Below are positions 34,632-42,908 of a stretch of DNA of 64,000 nt, piece after piece (the stretch's first letter is position 1; the number at the start of each line of letters is the position of its first letter). Source of the DNA: Marinagarivorans cellulosilyticus (GTDB lineage Bacteria; Pseudomonadota; Gammaproteobacteria; Pseudomonadales; Cellvibrionaceae). The position numbers and the translations under genes were made by a program. The notes beneath the pieces are model-generated. The model saw only the letters and a list, made by a program, of their open reading frames with translations. It ran no database searches and was not told the origin of the DNA. Location of the stretch: contig NZ_AP023086.1 of assembly GCF_021655555.1 (NCBI RefSeq), positions 3,874,685-3,938,684 on the forward strand, written 5' to 3'.

Positions 34632-35063
34632 CTATGACCGCCACTGCAACTCATCATTCTCATGCTCAATCGTTACATCTTCTAACTTTGGTGCCATATT
34701 AATTTTTCCACATGAAAGACAAGTTGTTTCTTTAGAAGGCTTATTAGTTACAAGTTCATAAGCCGCTTTATCTCCACAGTTCAGGCAACCCCCGAAAGAC
34801 TGTAAAAATTTATCAATAACTTTTTTTCGCCAACTTACATATTGTTCACCAGATTTTTCAGGTGGTCTGGTCAGTTCATTTAAAACTAAATCATTACGCC
34901 CATCACACCATATAGTTACTTGGCAAGCCAAGCATCGAGCACCCACTGCATTTTTACTGCTATGTGAATCAGCCAAATAAAGTATGTTTCTATTTTTACA
35001 ATTGCAGCAACCCCAAGAAAACGCCTTCACGCCGGATTTTTTTAATAATATATTGTTTATCAT
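34632..35063 (-). CDS. double zinc-ribbon protein, candidate immunity partner of RHS toxin
   Basis: A 143-residue protein with four Cys pairs: CCNCKN, CLACQ, CLNCGD and CLSCGK. They are arranged as two zinc ribbons around the aromatic stretch SGEQYVSWRKKVIDKFLQSF. The ATG at 35063 follows the RHS stop (35065) with one base between. Immunity genes usually follow RHS or CDI toxin tips in this way. No immunity family was recognised, so the role is inferred from position only. Confidence 0.5.
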   Translation of the reverse strand: MINNILLKKSGVKAFSWGCCNCKNRNILYLADSHSSKNAVGARCLACQVTIWCDGRNDLVLNELTRPPEKSGEQYVSWRKKVIDKFLQSFGGCLNCGDKAAYELVTNKPSKETTCLSCGKINMAPKLEDVTIEHENDELQWRS

Positions 35064-35064
35064 T

Positions 35065-36165
35065 TTAATGATCCACAGGAACGTCAAAGACTGTATTCAT
35101 GTTGTAAGAATCACTTCGCCCATCAAATAATATTAAATTATCACCTGAAGTTCTTGAGCTAGGAAATTTGATTCCGCTATAACCGTCATCATAGGCCCTA
35201 TTTGACATTTCATTAGTGTAATCATACTCAGCGGTGTCTGTTTTCTTTTTTAACTCGCCAAGGTCAGCGCCATATGAACCTCTAACATCTGATTTTGTAA
35301 GATCTAAAACATTATCGGCTTTAATTTGACCTCGATATAAATTTCCATTTGCCTTGCCTCTAACCTCAGCAAAAGCTGTTGATGGGTGACCAGCAAAATA
35401 TCCATCCTGCCCTGTACTACGATAACTCGGATCAGAGAACCTATAAGTATTTGCTGGGTTCGTGCTCATCAATCCATATTCCGGATCATAGAATCTATAA
35501 CCATCAAACGTAACACTAGTTCCTAGATTTTGCTGAGTAGGAACAGCCAACTCAGCATCAGCCTGAGCCCCAGCACTGTTCCCAATATCACTAGTCTGCT
35601 GATTACCCTCAATTAGCGGCTGTTCTACAGTACTCTGCCCAGCAAGCTTTTTCTTAGCCGCCGCAACGCCGGACTTTACAGCATTCACCCCATCATCTAA
35701 AAGTTTTACTGCACCTTTTGCCATTTTTTCAACAGGCACGAGATCTTCAACAGAGAGGTCCGATAAGCCAAAGCCAGTTAATAGCGTGGAGATTGACGCT
35801 CTACACGCACCAGAGCCTGCGCATTTGGCTGTTGTTGCTCCTACCCCCGCAGCAATACCGGCCCCACCAACCAGACTGCCATAGAATTTCGGCGCAAGTT
35901 CCAGTGCTTGCTGCTCCAACTCAAGCCCTAATTCTAAGTGGCGGTCATCGCCAGTCATGGCGTAGGCCATAGCTTGCCCGCATAAGCTGGCCGAAGAAGC
36001 GGCACCACCTATCGCTGAGCAATATCCATCAGGATCCCAATAATAATTAGGATTCCCATAGGCATACAAATACCGATGCAAACTAGGCGCCTCAGTCCCC
36101 TCCCCAAGATAAGTATCCTGACTCAAGAACCGGCCCACATCGGGGTCGTAGAACCGCGCCTTCAT
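35065..36165 (-). CDS. orphan RHS C-terminal tip with RES-like toxin domain
   Basis: The first ~50 residues are the end of an RHS core (MKARFYDPDVGRFLSQDTYL, then HRYLYAYGNPNYYWDPDGY). The 5' end of the RHS gene is absent, with an in-frame TAG nine codons upstream. A helical linker follows to about residue 230. The last ~130 residues (TYRFSDPSYRSTGQDGYFAG, HPSTAFAEVRGKANGNLY, NVLDLT, then GYSGIKFPSSRTSGDNLILF) resemble RES-type NAD-degrading domains. The Arg, Glu and Ser of that fold appear in YRF, AEV and PSSR. It is probably a displaced tip awaiting recombination with a full RHS gene. Confidence 0.65.
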   Translation of the reverse strand: MKARFYDPDVGRFLSQDTYLGEGTEAPSLHRYLYAYGNPNYYWDPDGYCSAIGGAASSASLCGQAMAYAMTGDDRHLELGLELEQQALELAPKFYGSLVGGAGIAAGVGATTAKCAGSGACRASISTLLTGFGLSDLSVEDLVPVEKMAKGAVKLLDDGVNAVKSGVAAAKKKLAGQSTVEQPLIEGNQQTSDIGNSAGAQADAELAVPTQQNLGTSVTFDGYRFYDPEYGLMSTNPANTYRFSDPSYRSTGQDGYFAGHPSTAFAEVRGKANGNLYRGQIKADNVLDLTKSDVRGSYGADLGELKKKTDTAEYDYTNEMSNRAYDDGYSGIKFPSSRTSGDNLILFDGRSDSYNMNTVFDVPVDH

Positions 36166-36186
36166 ATAAAGCTGAGTGGCTTTTAA

Positions 36187-36339
36187 AACCTACCGGTCAA
36201 AAACCACTCAACAATTGAAGAGTTTGGCATAAGGGAATTTGTTAAAAAACACGCTTACCGCAAGGGTAAACGCAAATTTTGGGCGAAAAAAAACGCACTG
36301 AATGTGCGCTCAAAATATCGTAATTATTACTGGCAGTAA
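36187..36339 (+). pseudogene. C-terminal remnant of an unknown basic protein
   Basis: An open frame ending at TAA 36337-36339 reads HSTIEEFGIREFVKKHAYRK, then KRKFWAKKNALNVRS and YRNYYWQ. It has no start and begins at the same junction where the RHS frame is lost. The composition looks coding and the family was not recognised. Confidence 0.3.
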
Positions 36340-36355
36340 ATGCCAGCCATCATCG

Positions 36356-36877
36356 CTACACCAGCTGGGTATAATTCTCTACTGGCGACTGGATACTGAC
36401 CAGCTGTTTGGCCGCATTAATTTCCATTGCGGTTTTAGAAACTTCTATAAGCCTACTATCAATCTTGTAACTCTCACGCTGCTTGAACCAATCAAGTACG
36501 GGAAACAAATGCCAAATAGCTGCTTTGCCTTCATGGATTGGAACGGGGAAAGATAGCGCATGGTTTTGGGTAAGCTTACGCATGTTTTGTCGCGAACAAC
36601 CAATAATATCGGCAACTTCAGTTAGCCCCACATAATCGGGCGTTGCTTCAATTAATCGAGCTTCAGGGATTACAGACTTTACTTGCTTCAGCGCACTGAC
36701 AATGGCTAACGCTGCGCTCTTATCCTCACGAATAAAATCTAGCGCAATGCGGCCTCGGCGCCCCACACCAATCAATGCATCATCACAACCTGCTTCCGCG
36801 AGCTGTTCGATGTATTGATCAGGGTCAGCATCGTTATCGGGAAGCGAATAGATTAATGTAAATTCATACTCATTCAT
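36356..36877 (-). CDS. HicB-like antitoxin with helix-turn-helix (putative)
   Basis: A 173-residue protein. The N-terminal half (YEFTLIYSLPDNDADPDQYI, then EAGCDDALIGVGRRGRIALD) looks like a small alpha/beta domain. A helix-turn-helix follows (VGLTEVADIIGCSRQNMRKL). The end (IWHLFPVLDWFKQRE) is common in this DNA-binding family. The start overlaps the upstream small gene by four bases. The order toxin-then-antitoxin and the two folds recall hicAB. It probably represses its own operon through the inverted repeat upstream. Confidence 0.55.
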   Translation of the reverse strand: MNEYEFTLIYSLPDNDADPDQYIEQLAEAGCDDALIGVGRRGRIALDFIREDKSAALAIVSALKQVKSVIPEARLIEATPDYVGLTEVADIIGCSRQNMRKLTQNHALSFPVPIHEGKAAIWHLFPVLDWFKQRESYKIDSRLIEVSKTAMEINAAKQLVSIQSPVENYTQLV

Positions 36878-37173
36878 TGTGTATTCTCTCCGTCATCATG
36901 ATTGTCATTGGTGTTGTCAGCATTGATGAGGTCAATATTCCGCTCACACTTATTAACGACGCGCATTAATTGGCGAGCATGGTTAGATGGATTTTTCGGC
37001 GTACTCCAAACGCTCGCAATACAAAATTCTCCGCAGCGGCAGTCTTTATCGTTAAAAGGGCACTTAATTCGCCCCCACGCATGACTGCCTTTTGCGACAA
37101 CTGACCAGCCTTGCTTCTCAGCATGGAGCAATGCGGCTTCAATCTCTTTATTGGTATGTTGTTTTCGTCTCAT
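36874..37173 (-). CDS. HicA-like toxin (putative)
   Basis: A 99-residue basic protein from the ATG at 37173, preceded by AGAGG. EIEAALLHAEKQGWSVVAKG followed by SHAWGRIKCP resembles the dsRBD-like HicA fold with its catalytic histidine region. A Cys-rich segment (CRCGEFCIASVWSTPKNP) follows, then NHARQLMRVV. It is coupled to the HTH gene by ATGA overlap. A TTG 13 codons upstream would fall inside the inverted repeat and is not favoured. Confidence 0.5.
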   Translation of the reverse strand: MRRKQHTNKEIEAALLHAEKQGWSVVAKGSHAWGRIKCPFNDKDCRCGEFCIASVWSTPKNPSNHARQLMRVVNKCERNIDLINADNTNDNHDDGENTQ

Positions 37174-37189
37174 AAGTACCTCTAGCTTA

Positions 37190-37235
37190 TGCCACAGCTC
37201 TTTGGTTGTCAAACGACAACCAAAGAGCTGTGGCA
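37190..37235. repeat. 21-bp perfect inverted repeat upstream of HicAB-like pair
   Basis: Arms 37190-37210 (TGCCACAGCTCTTTGGTTGT plus C) and 37215-37235 are perfectly complementary around AAAC. There is no T run on either side, so an operator, recombinase site or element end is more likely than a terminator. It lies 17 bases upstream of the toxin ATG and ten bases past the recombinase stop. Confidence 0.8.
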
Positions 37236-37244
37236 GCCCCTCTA

Positions 37245-38192
37245 TTATTTCACCCCATATAAGGCCGCAGGGTGTGTAGCCTGATAAGTCTTAATCAATA
37301 AATCCGGCGATACCCGCGTATAAATTTGCGTGGTGGTAATGTCTTCATGACCTAGCAGCTCTTGAATCACACGAATATCGGCGCCATTCTCAAGCATTAG
37401 CGTCGCTGCCGCATGGCGAAATTTACGGCAAGAGCCGAGCTTGAGCGTGCCAGAGCGCTGAATATACTGGGACACCAAGCGCGACATTTGCTCGGGCCGA
37501 TACGGCTTACCACGATTACTCACCAGAAGTGCATCAGTCGCCTCAAACTTCAGTAAGCGCGGCCTCGACAGATGAAGGTAATTCTCAAGCGCCAGAACAG
37601 TGCGTTCGGCAATAGGCACAACGCGATCCTTCTTGCCTTTACCCTTGCTCACGCTCAACAGCTTACGCGCCATATCCACATCGACGACGTTTAAACGGGC
37701 CAGCTCTGCGGTGCGAATACCGGTCGCAAACAAGACTTCCAATAGCGCCTTATCACGCAAGCCTTTAGCGCCATACTCAGGTACTTGGTCAATAATCATT
37801 TCGATATCCTCAAGCGTGAAGACGGCTTTCGGTAAGGACTTTGGCACGCGCGGTAATTCAAATTTTGCAAGTGAATGTGCTGGTAATATGCCCATACAAT
37901 ACAACCTGCGAAAGCATTCGCGCACAGCGGTTAACCGCAAGCGCCGAGTAGAGTGAGCCAACGGCTCGCCATCAAGTGCTTTCCGATAGCGGCACAAGTA
38001 CAAGCTATAGCGCTCAAACTCCACCATGCCGATTTGCGCAAGAAGCGTTAATTGCTCTTGCTCACACCAGCTGGCGAAGTAGAAAAGCATGCGCTTTTTA
38101 TTAAGGATTGTTGTGAGTGATTGGGCGTGAGATTCACAGTAAGTGAGATAACACTCAATGCCCTCGTGAAGTAATTCAGCGGTATCGTTCAT
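37245..38192 (-). CDS. tyrosine recombinase (XerC/D-like)
   Basis: A 315-residue site-specific recombinase. The N-terminal SAM-like domain covers about residues 1-100. Catalytic residues appear in FATGIRTAELARL (first Arg), the Lys turn SKGKGKKDRVVPI, KFRHAAATLML (second Arg box, with Arg rather than His at the first box position), and LLGHEDITTTQIYTRV (His and Tyr). The ATG at 38192 overlaps the Toprim gene stop by ATGA. The longer frame upstream lies inside that gene. Confidence 0.85.
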   Translation of the reverse strand: MNDTAELLHEGIECYLTYCESHAQSLTTILNKKRMLFYFASWCEQEQLTLLAQIGMVEFERYSLYLCRYRKALDGEPLAHSTRRLRLTAVRECFRRLYCMGILPAHSLAKFELPRVPKSLPKAVFTLEDIEMIIDQVPEYGAKGLRDKALLEVLFATGIRTAELARLNVVDVDMARKLLSVSKGKGKKDRVVPIAERTVLALENYLHLSRPRLLKFEATDALLVSNRGKPYRPEQMSRLVSQYIQRSGTLKLGSCRKFRHAAATLMLENGADIRVIQELLGHEDITTTQIYTRVSPDLLIKTYQATHPAALYGVK

Positions 38193-39019
38193 AAAGCCCC
38201 CGCTAAATAAGGCCGGGCGTTGGCAAGTAAAGAATGAAACGCCGCGCGGTCCCCCGAAAGCTTTCCCCAAGCCGCATTTAAATCACAACGTTTCGGGAGT
38301 GCTATGTAACGCAGCATAACCGGCAGTTCCCGTGTAACAGACCGTAACTGCTCGATAAATTGTTGAGCGAATCCCCCTTTATTAATCACAACGGTAAGGC
38401 TAGCTAAACCAGCATCACTCAGCTGCTGCCATTGATTATTCGTCAATTCTGCATTCCCCCAGCAGCTGACCACGTTGTTAATACCCGCTTTAATAAGTGT
38501 CAGCGCTTCAATGGGCGTTTTGCATAAATACACATGCCGATGCCGATAAATCACCAACTCATTAAATAAGCCTGCCTCCTGGGTAGCCCAATAAATGTAA
38601 GGCACGCACCGCGAAGCCAGTTTAGGTGTTACCCGCCGACCATACGCCGCCAAAGGCATACCATTACACAACGCAGGTACAACAATCGCCCCCTCAAATG
38701 TCTCACGCCCCGAAGGTCGCATCAAACCCAGTTGCCGTAAGGGACCACGCGCCCGTTGCCCTGCCACAGATTTTGCCACCGGTAATTGGCGATGAAGCGT
38801 GCGGTCACAAAAACCTATGTGAAATTGCTGTAGCAGCGCCTTGTCCAATAAACCGCGCTCTTCTAAATAACACTGTGCGCGGGAGGATTGCCATAAGCAC
38901 TTCTGGTAATAGCTAAACACTTGTTGAGCGGTATGCCCTGCCGGATGGTGTGGCTGCTCAATCGCTAAAGGCGTCTGCACACAGCACATACGGTGTCGCT
39001 CTTGAATCATAGCGCTCAT
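38189..39019 (-). CDS. DnaG/Toprim-like protein lacking catalytic acidic residues
   Basis: A 276-residue protein. The N-terminal part matches the DnaG core N-domain (YYQKCLWQSSRAQCYLEERG, FHIGFCDRTLHRQLP, RETFEGAIVVPAL, AYGRRVTPK). The Toprim part reads VYLCKTPIEALTLIKAGINN and LTVVINKGGFAQQFIEQL. The usual Glu (CEGP) is Lys and the usual D-x-D is N-x-G. There is no CHC2 zinc finger. It is probably not an active primase. It may bind DNA or bridge the transposase and recombinase. It overlaps istB and the recombinase gene by four bases each. Confidence 0.65.
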   Translation of the reverse strand: MSAMIQERHRMCCVQTPLAIEQPHHPAGHTAQQVFSYYQKCLWQSSRAQCYLEERGLLDKALLQQFHIGFCDRTLHRQLPVAKSVAGQRARGPLRQLGLMRPSGRETFEGAIVVPALCNGMPLAAYGRRVTPKLASRCVPYIYWATQEAGLFNELVIYRHRHVYLCKTPIEALTLIKAGINNVVSCWGNAELTNNQWQQLSDAGLASLTVVINKGGFAQQFIEQLRSVTRELPVMLRYIALPKRCDLNAAWGKLSGDRAAFHSLLANARPYLAGAL

Positions 39020-39783
39020 AATTTCCCCTCCTTCGTCGCAGAGCCCATACCTACACGTTTACGCATGGAGGCGCCCTGTAACTCGAGTTTATGGGAGCGG
39101 TGAACGATACGGTCCAGTATGGCATCCGCCAGCGTTGGCTCGCCAATATAGTCATACCAGCTTTTGATCGGCAGTTGCGAGGCGAGAATGATTGAACCAT
39201 TACCACTGCGGTCATCAATGCACTCAAGTAAGTCTTGTCGGCCTACCTCGGTTAGCGGCGACAAACCCCAATCATCCAATATCAGTAAGTGACATTTGGC
39301 TAGGCGTACACGCAGCTTGGGCAAAGATCCGTCTGCTCGCGCGATAGCCGTTTGCTCCAAGAACCGACTCACTCGCAAATAGAGCACCGGCCAGCCCCTC
39401 CGAATGACCTGCATCGCCAGTGCGCAGGCAAGCCATGTTTTACCCACGCCTGTTGGCCCTGTGATAATGACATTCTGGTTTTCCTCAACCCACTGGCACA
39501 GCGCCAATGACGATACCTGCGCTTTATCTAATCCGCGCCGTGCGGTGTAATTAATATCCTCAATGCAGGCTCCGCTTTGTTTGAGCTTGGCTTGGTTTAA
39601 CAAGCGTGTTTGGCGCTTTTGGCTGCGATCATGAATCTCAGCTTCGGCGCAGTGCGCTAAGCGCTCCTCAAAACTTAAACTGTGGAAGCGGGTATCACTT
39701 TGTTGCAGCTCCCAAGCACGTAGTACCCCTGATAGCTTTAACTCTTTGAGTTGTTCAACAATTGGCTGGTTAAGCATCGTCAT
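39016..39783 (-). CDS. istB: IS21-family helper ATPase IstB
   Basis: A 255-residue AAA+ ATPase related to DnaC. Walker A is GPTGVGKTWLACALA and Walker B is LLILDDWGLSPL. SQLPIKSWYDYIGEPTLADA, then ILDRIVHRSHKLEL is the typical IstB end. It assembles on target DNA and stimulates IstA. It overlaps istA by 14 bases. Confidence 0.95.
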   Translation of the reverse strand: MTMLNQPIVEQLKELKLSGVLRAWELQQSDTRFHSLSFEERLAHCAEAEIHDRSQKRQTRLLNQAKLKQSGACIEDINYTARRGLDKAQVSSLALCQWVEENQNVIITGPTGVGKTWLACALAMQVIRRGWPVLYLRVSRFLEQTAIARADGSLPKLRVRLAKCHLLILDDWGLSPLTEVGRQDLLECIDDRSGNGSIILASQLPIKSWYDYIGEPTLADAILDRIVHRSHKLELQGASMRKRVGMGSATKEGKL

Positions 39784-41371
39784 GTCCTCTCTTAGGCAGG
39801 TCGCCCTCGGCGCTGTCTTCTACTGAATCTGTTTCCGATGGCTCCTCTATCAAAAAGTAGTCTGGCCCTCGAACATTGCTGTGCTCAGGAATGGTATTGA
39901 GAATGGTGTCATCGCTTGAACTGGCATCGAGATTGTTGCGCAGGATTGAGGTCAGGCTTTTCACCGTGGGCGATTGAATATCCAGCGCCCGCTGGCACGC
40001 AGCTTCGAGCCTTACAGCGTCATACTGGCGAGCCAGCGCCTTTACGCGACCGCAGGCTTGGCGGGCTGGCATGTAATGATCGTGCCGACCTTTAAACTGC
40101 GCTGCCACAAAACTCGCAGTGGCCGTACCTAACGTCAACGCCCACTCGGTGTAGCTCTCGAGGCTCTGGTTCGCGTAGGCGTGATGGCTCGCAGGCCGGT
40201 GCTCTGGCTGGGTCGTAGCACCACCCACGATATCATCGCGCAAGTGGCAGGCCACACGTTTGTGCACACAAAACAACTCAACCGATTTCAACGAGATGCG
40301 CGCCGATACCTGCTTGCCCACCAGATGATACGGCACCGAATAAGCATGTCCTTGCACATACACATGGTAATCCGGCCCAACCTTTTGCTCGGCTAGCCAC
40401 TCGCCGTAGACATGCGGCGCATCTGGTAACGGGCGCAATACCGTTTTATCCAGTTCATTAAAATGCGACTCGCGGGAACCCGGTAAACGTTTAAACGGTC
40501 GCTGATTAAAGCGCTGCAATAGTGGCGCAATAGCTTGATTAATCGCATGCACACTTTGAAACATTTGGCGCGAGAGCGGCACACTAATCCAGCGAGTAAT
40601 CAGTTTCACCCCGATTTCCGCCTTGGATTTATCTTGGGGTTTTCTGACCCGCGCTGGCACAATCGCCAAGCCACAGTGCTCGGCCCAGTCCTGATAAGAT
40701 CGGTTAATGACGGGGTCGCGCCCTGGCTTGGTGACCGCAGACTTTAAGTTATCGGGCACTACCACTTGCGGCACACCGCCAAAAAACCACAGCATGCGGT
40801 TGTGCGCTTCAATCCAGTTCTCAAGTTTTTGGCTAGCCGATGCGAAAACAAAAGTGTAATTCGAGCATCCCATAACCCCCACAAACACCTGCGCTTGGCG
40901 CTGGCTTTGTGTTGCGTCATCATAATACGGAATCGTTTTACCGGCATAATCCACGTACACCACCTCACCCGCGTAGTGAATCTGGCGCATGCAGATGTCT
41001 AAGGTTTTTACGTGCTGCTTGTAATGGTGGTTAAACTGGGAGTACGAATAGGCATTGTCCTTATGGGCATCGCGGTAGCTCTCCCATAACTCAATGCGCG
41101 TCTGATGCTTGGCCTGCAGTAGCTTATGGGTCTCTGGCCAGTCAGGCATCACTTTGTTTGAATCATGCTGGCGATGCCCGTGGATATGGCCAGACAGCTC
41201 AATATCATCCATGGCCTCTATATCCGACCAGCACCACTGTTTGAGCTGTATTTTTTTGCGGTCGCGAGCCACGGTATTGCGTGAAACACCCAGCAGCTCA
41301 CCGATTTTTCGATTGGAGAGTTTAGTTTGAAGCAGCAGGCGTAAAGCCTCCCGCCGTGCAGTTAAAGTCAT
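39770..41371 (-). CDS. istA: IS21-family transposase IstA
   Basis: A 533-residue DDE transposase. The N-terminal HTH (LSNRKIGELLGVSRNTVARD) is followed by catalytic residues in VVYVDYAGKTIPYY (Asp), VVVPDNLKSAVTKP (Asp) and KSKAEIGVKLITRW (Glu). A C-terminal Mu-like beta domain and an acidic tail follow. First gene of the four-gene operon. Confidence 0.95.
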   Translation of the reverse strand: MTLTARREALRLLLQTKLSNRKIGELLGVSRNTVARDRKKIQLKQWCWSDIEAMDDIELSGHIHGHRQHDSNKVMPDWPETHKLLQAKHQTRIELWESYRDAHKDNAYSYSQFNHHYKQHVKTLDICMRQIHYAGEVVYVDYAGKTIPYYDDATQSQRQAQVFVGVMGCSNYTFVFASASQKLENWIEAHNRMLWFFGGVPQVVVPDNLKSAVTKPGRDPVINRSYQDWAEHCGLAIVPARVRKPQDKSKAEIGVKLITRWISVPLSRQMFQSVHAINQAIAPLLQRFNQRPFKRLPGSRESHFNELDKTVLRPLPDAPHVYGEWLAEQKVGPDYHVYVQGHAYSVPYHLVGKQVSARISLKSVELFCVHKRVACHLRDDIVGGATTQPEHRPASHHAYANQSLESYTEWALTLGTATASFVAAQFKGRHDHYMPARQACGRVKALARQYDAVRLEAACQRALDIQSPTVKSLTSILRNNLDASSSDDTILNTIPEHSNVRGPDYFLIEEPSETDSVEDSAEGDLPKRGHDDA

Positions 41372-41504
41372 AGCTGTACCTTGTTCAACAAATCATTCGG
41401 CACAGCGAGCCCGCAAAGCCAACATCAAAATGTAGCTCTGTACTTGACAGAATCGGCTTTGAGGATAAAACTGAAAGGAGTCGGGGTCATTATCGACTAG
41501 CTTC

Positions 41505-41540
41505 AAAAAGACTTGGGGATTGCCGTCCTCAGGTCTTTTT
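41505..41540 (-). terminator. bidirectional terminator upstream of istA
   Basis: AAAAAGACTTGGGGA (41505-41519) pairs with TCCTCAGGTCTTTTT (41526-41540) through two G-U pairs. T runs lie on both strands. It probably ends transcription of the HTH gene at 41566. Confidence 0.75.
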
Positions 41541-41565
41541 TCGTTTTAGCTCGCTGAATAAAGGG

Positions 41566-41859
41566 CTAACGTTCGACAGTTACATAATTCACCTCCTCTC
41601 GCTTTGGCGATTCCAAGTTCTGAGTGCGTTGCTGTGCTAAAAAGCGAGCGACCTCCTTCACAAGTGCATAACGCCCGCGCCGTTTTTCAATACCAAAAAG
41701 TGGAATCGGCATTTCGCCACGTGAGATCGACATACGAAACGCATCATCCGAGATGTAACCCAACGCTGACCACAGCGCCTTGCCTGTCACGACCGGCCCA
41801 TAGGCCTCAAACAGCGAGGTATAGATTTCTCTTTCTAGATCCGCCTCTGCGGGCATCAT
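41566..41859 (-). CDS. small helix-turn-helix regulator
   Basis: A 97-residue protein. ALWSALGYISDDAFRMSISR followed by GEMPIPLFGIEKRRGRYALV is a MerR/AlpA-like HTH with a wing, common next to mobile elements. AlpA/PrtN-type regulators look similar. ATGs at 41859 and 41856 are both possible, and a TTG at 41874 is less likely. It lies upstream of the istA operon, separated by a terminator, and could control it or belong to a neighbouring module. Confidence 0.55.
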   Translation of the reverse strand: MMPAEADLEREIYTSLFEAYGPVVTGKALWSALGYISDDAFRMSISRGEMPIPLFGIEKRRGRYALVKEVARFLAQQRTQNLESPKREEVNYVTVER

Positions 41860-42062
41860 TCGATTGGATTCCAAGGACCTGTCCCCCTCACTGACTATTG
41901 CCGTAACACTTAATAACCAGTGTATATAGGGGATAGAAAAGTGCCAGATTGGTCCCTTTGCACCGTAATTTCATTTTTGGCGGTTTTTGAAACAGCATTT
42001 TTAGTCTGCGAGCGCTATATTTATGGCCATATCAAAGAAACAAAATTTTTGATTTAGAGGAA

Positions 42063-42908
42063 ATGAAAATTTTGGGAGATCATCCAAGTAAAGATCAATT
42101 AGCTATAAATAAGCGATTGGTTATGCGCTCGAGGAGCGCATTCTATGTGAACGAACTTTGTCACCGGCTGGGCACTTCTTATTCCAAGATTCCCGAAATA
42201 CTTGCTGAGAAATCACCGCGATACGCTAAAAAGATAAGCTCAAGTCGCAGCAAGATATATCGATGTGCGAGCGAGGAATATGATTTAAGAGATTATGACC
42301 TTATTGCCGCATTCGAAGATGCACTGCCTGGCAGCGCCCGTGTTGCCGAGCACCCTCTTTGGAGGATCTTGGGAGATGATGTAAACAGCAACTCACTCAC
42401 GTTAGCGGCCCAGCAATTAAGGCCCAGTTTGTATGTGAGTTTGGTGAATTTTAATGCCGATGACGACGCTTTCGAATTTAAAACACCAAGCACGCCGCAT
42501 CGGAATAAAAAATTCTATGAAGCTTTAAATGAGCCGCCATTTCACGAAGCACCGAATCTCGATTGTTTAGTGGGGCTAATAATCTATGCAAAAATATGCG
42601 CTCGCTTCAAAAACAGGTATACGCTGGATGCGTCTTTCATTGCGAGACTAAATATTCAGAATATGTTATTGAATTTAGCGCTTCAGCCAAGGTTTTTCCC
42701 ACCAATGAAATCGCTATATCGACTGATAAACGAGAGGTTTGTTGAATCGATAAGTTCGGATGTAAACGAAACGTTTAAAGATCCTAAAATAAAGATCACT
42801 TTTGAACGCTGTATCTTTCGCACGCCTAACGAGCTAAAGCGGGAATTTGATCAGCTGACCGATGTCACTCAACCATATCCAATCCAAACAATGACCTACC
42901 GAGAATAG
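42063..42908 (+). CDS. hypothetical protein
   Basis: A 281-residue soluble protein, preceded by TTTAGAGGAA. Basic N-terminal 70 residues (VMRSRSAFYVNELCHRLGTS, SSRSKIYRCASEEYDLRDYD) precede a helical middle (LDCLVGLIIYAKICARFKNR). No family was recognised. It stands alone on the plus strand between two accessory modules. Confidence 0.55.
   Translation: MKILGDHPSKDQLAINKRLVMRSRSAFYVNELCHRLGTSYSKIPEILAEKSPRYAKKISSSRSKIYRCASEEYDLRDYDLIAAFEDALPGSARVAEHPLWRILGDDVNSNSLTLAAQQLRPSLYVSLVNFNADDDAFEFKTPSTPHRNKKFYEALNEPPFHEAPNLDCLVGLIIYAKICARFKNRYTLDASFIARLNIQNMLLNLALQPRFFPPMKSLYRLINERFVESISSDVNETFKDPKIKITFERCIFRTPNELKREFDQLTDVTQPYPIQTMTYRE

Larger units (their letters stand above)
37245..41371 (-). mobile_element. 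IS21-like element with extra Toprim and tyrosine recombinase genes
   Basis: Four genes read istA, istB, Toprim-like, tyrosine recombinase. Each overlaps the next (14, 4 and 4 bases), so they form one translationally coupled operon. Plain IS21 elements carry only istA and istB. Terminal repeats were not identified with confidence. Confidence 0.7.

Noticed and set aside
37190..37235. Terminator reading of the 21-bp palindrome
   Set aside because: There is no T run on either strand, so it is listed as an inverted repeat instead.
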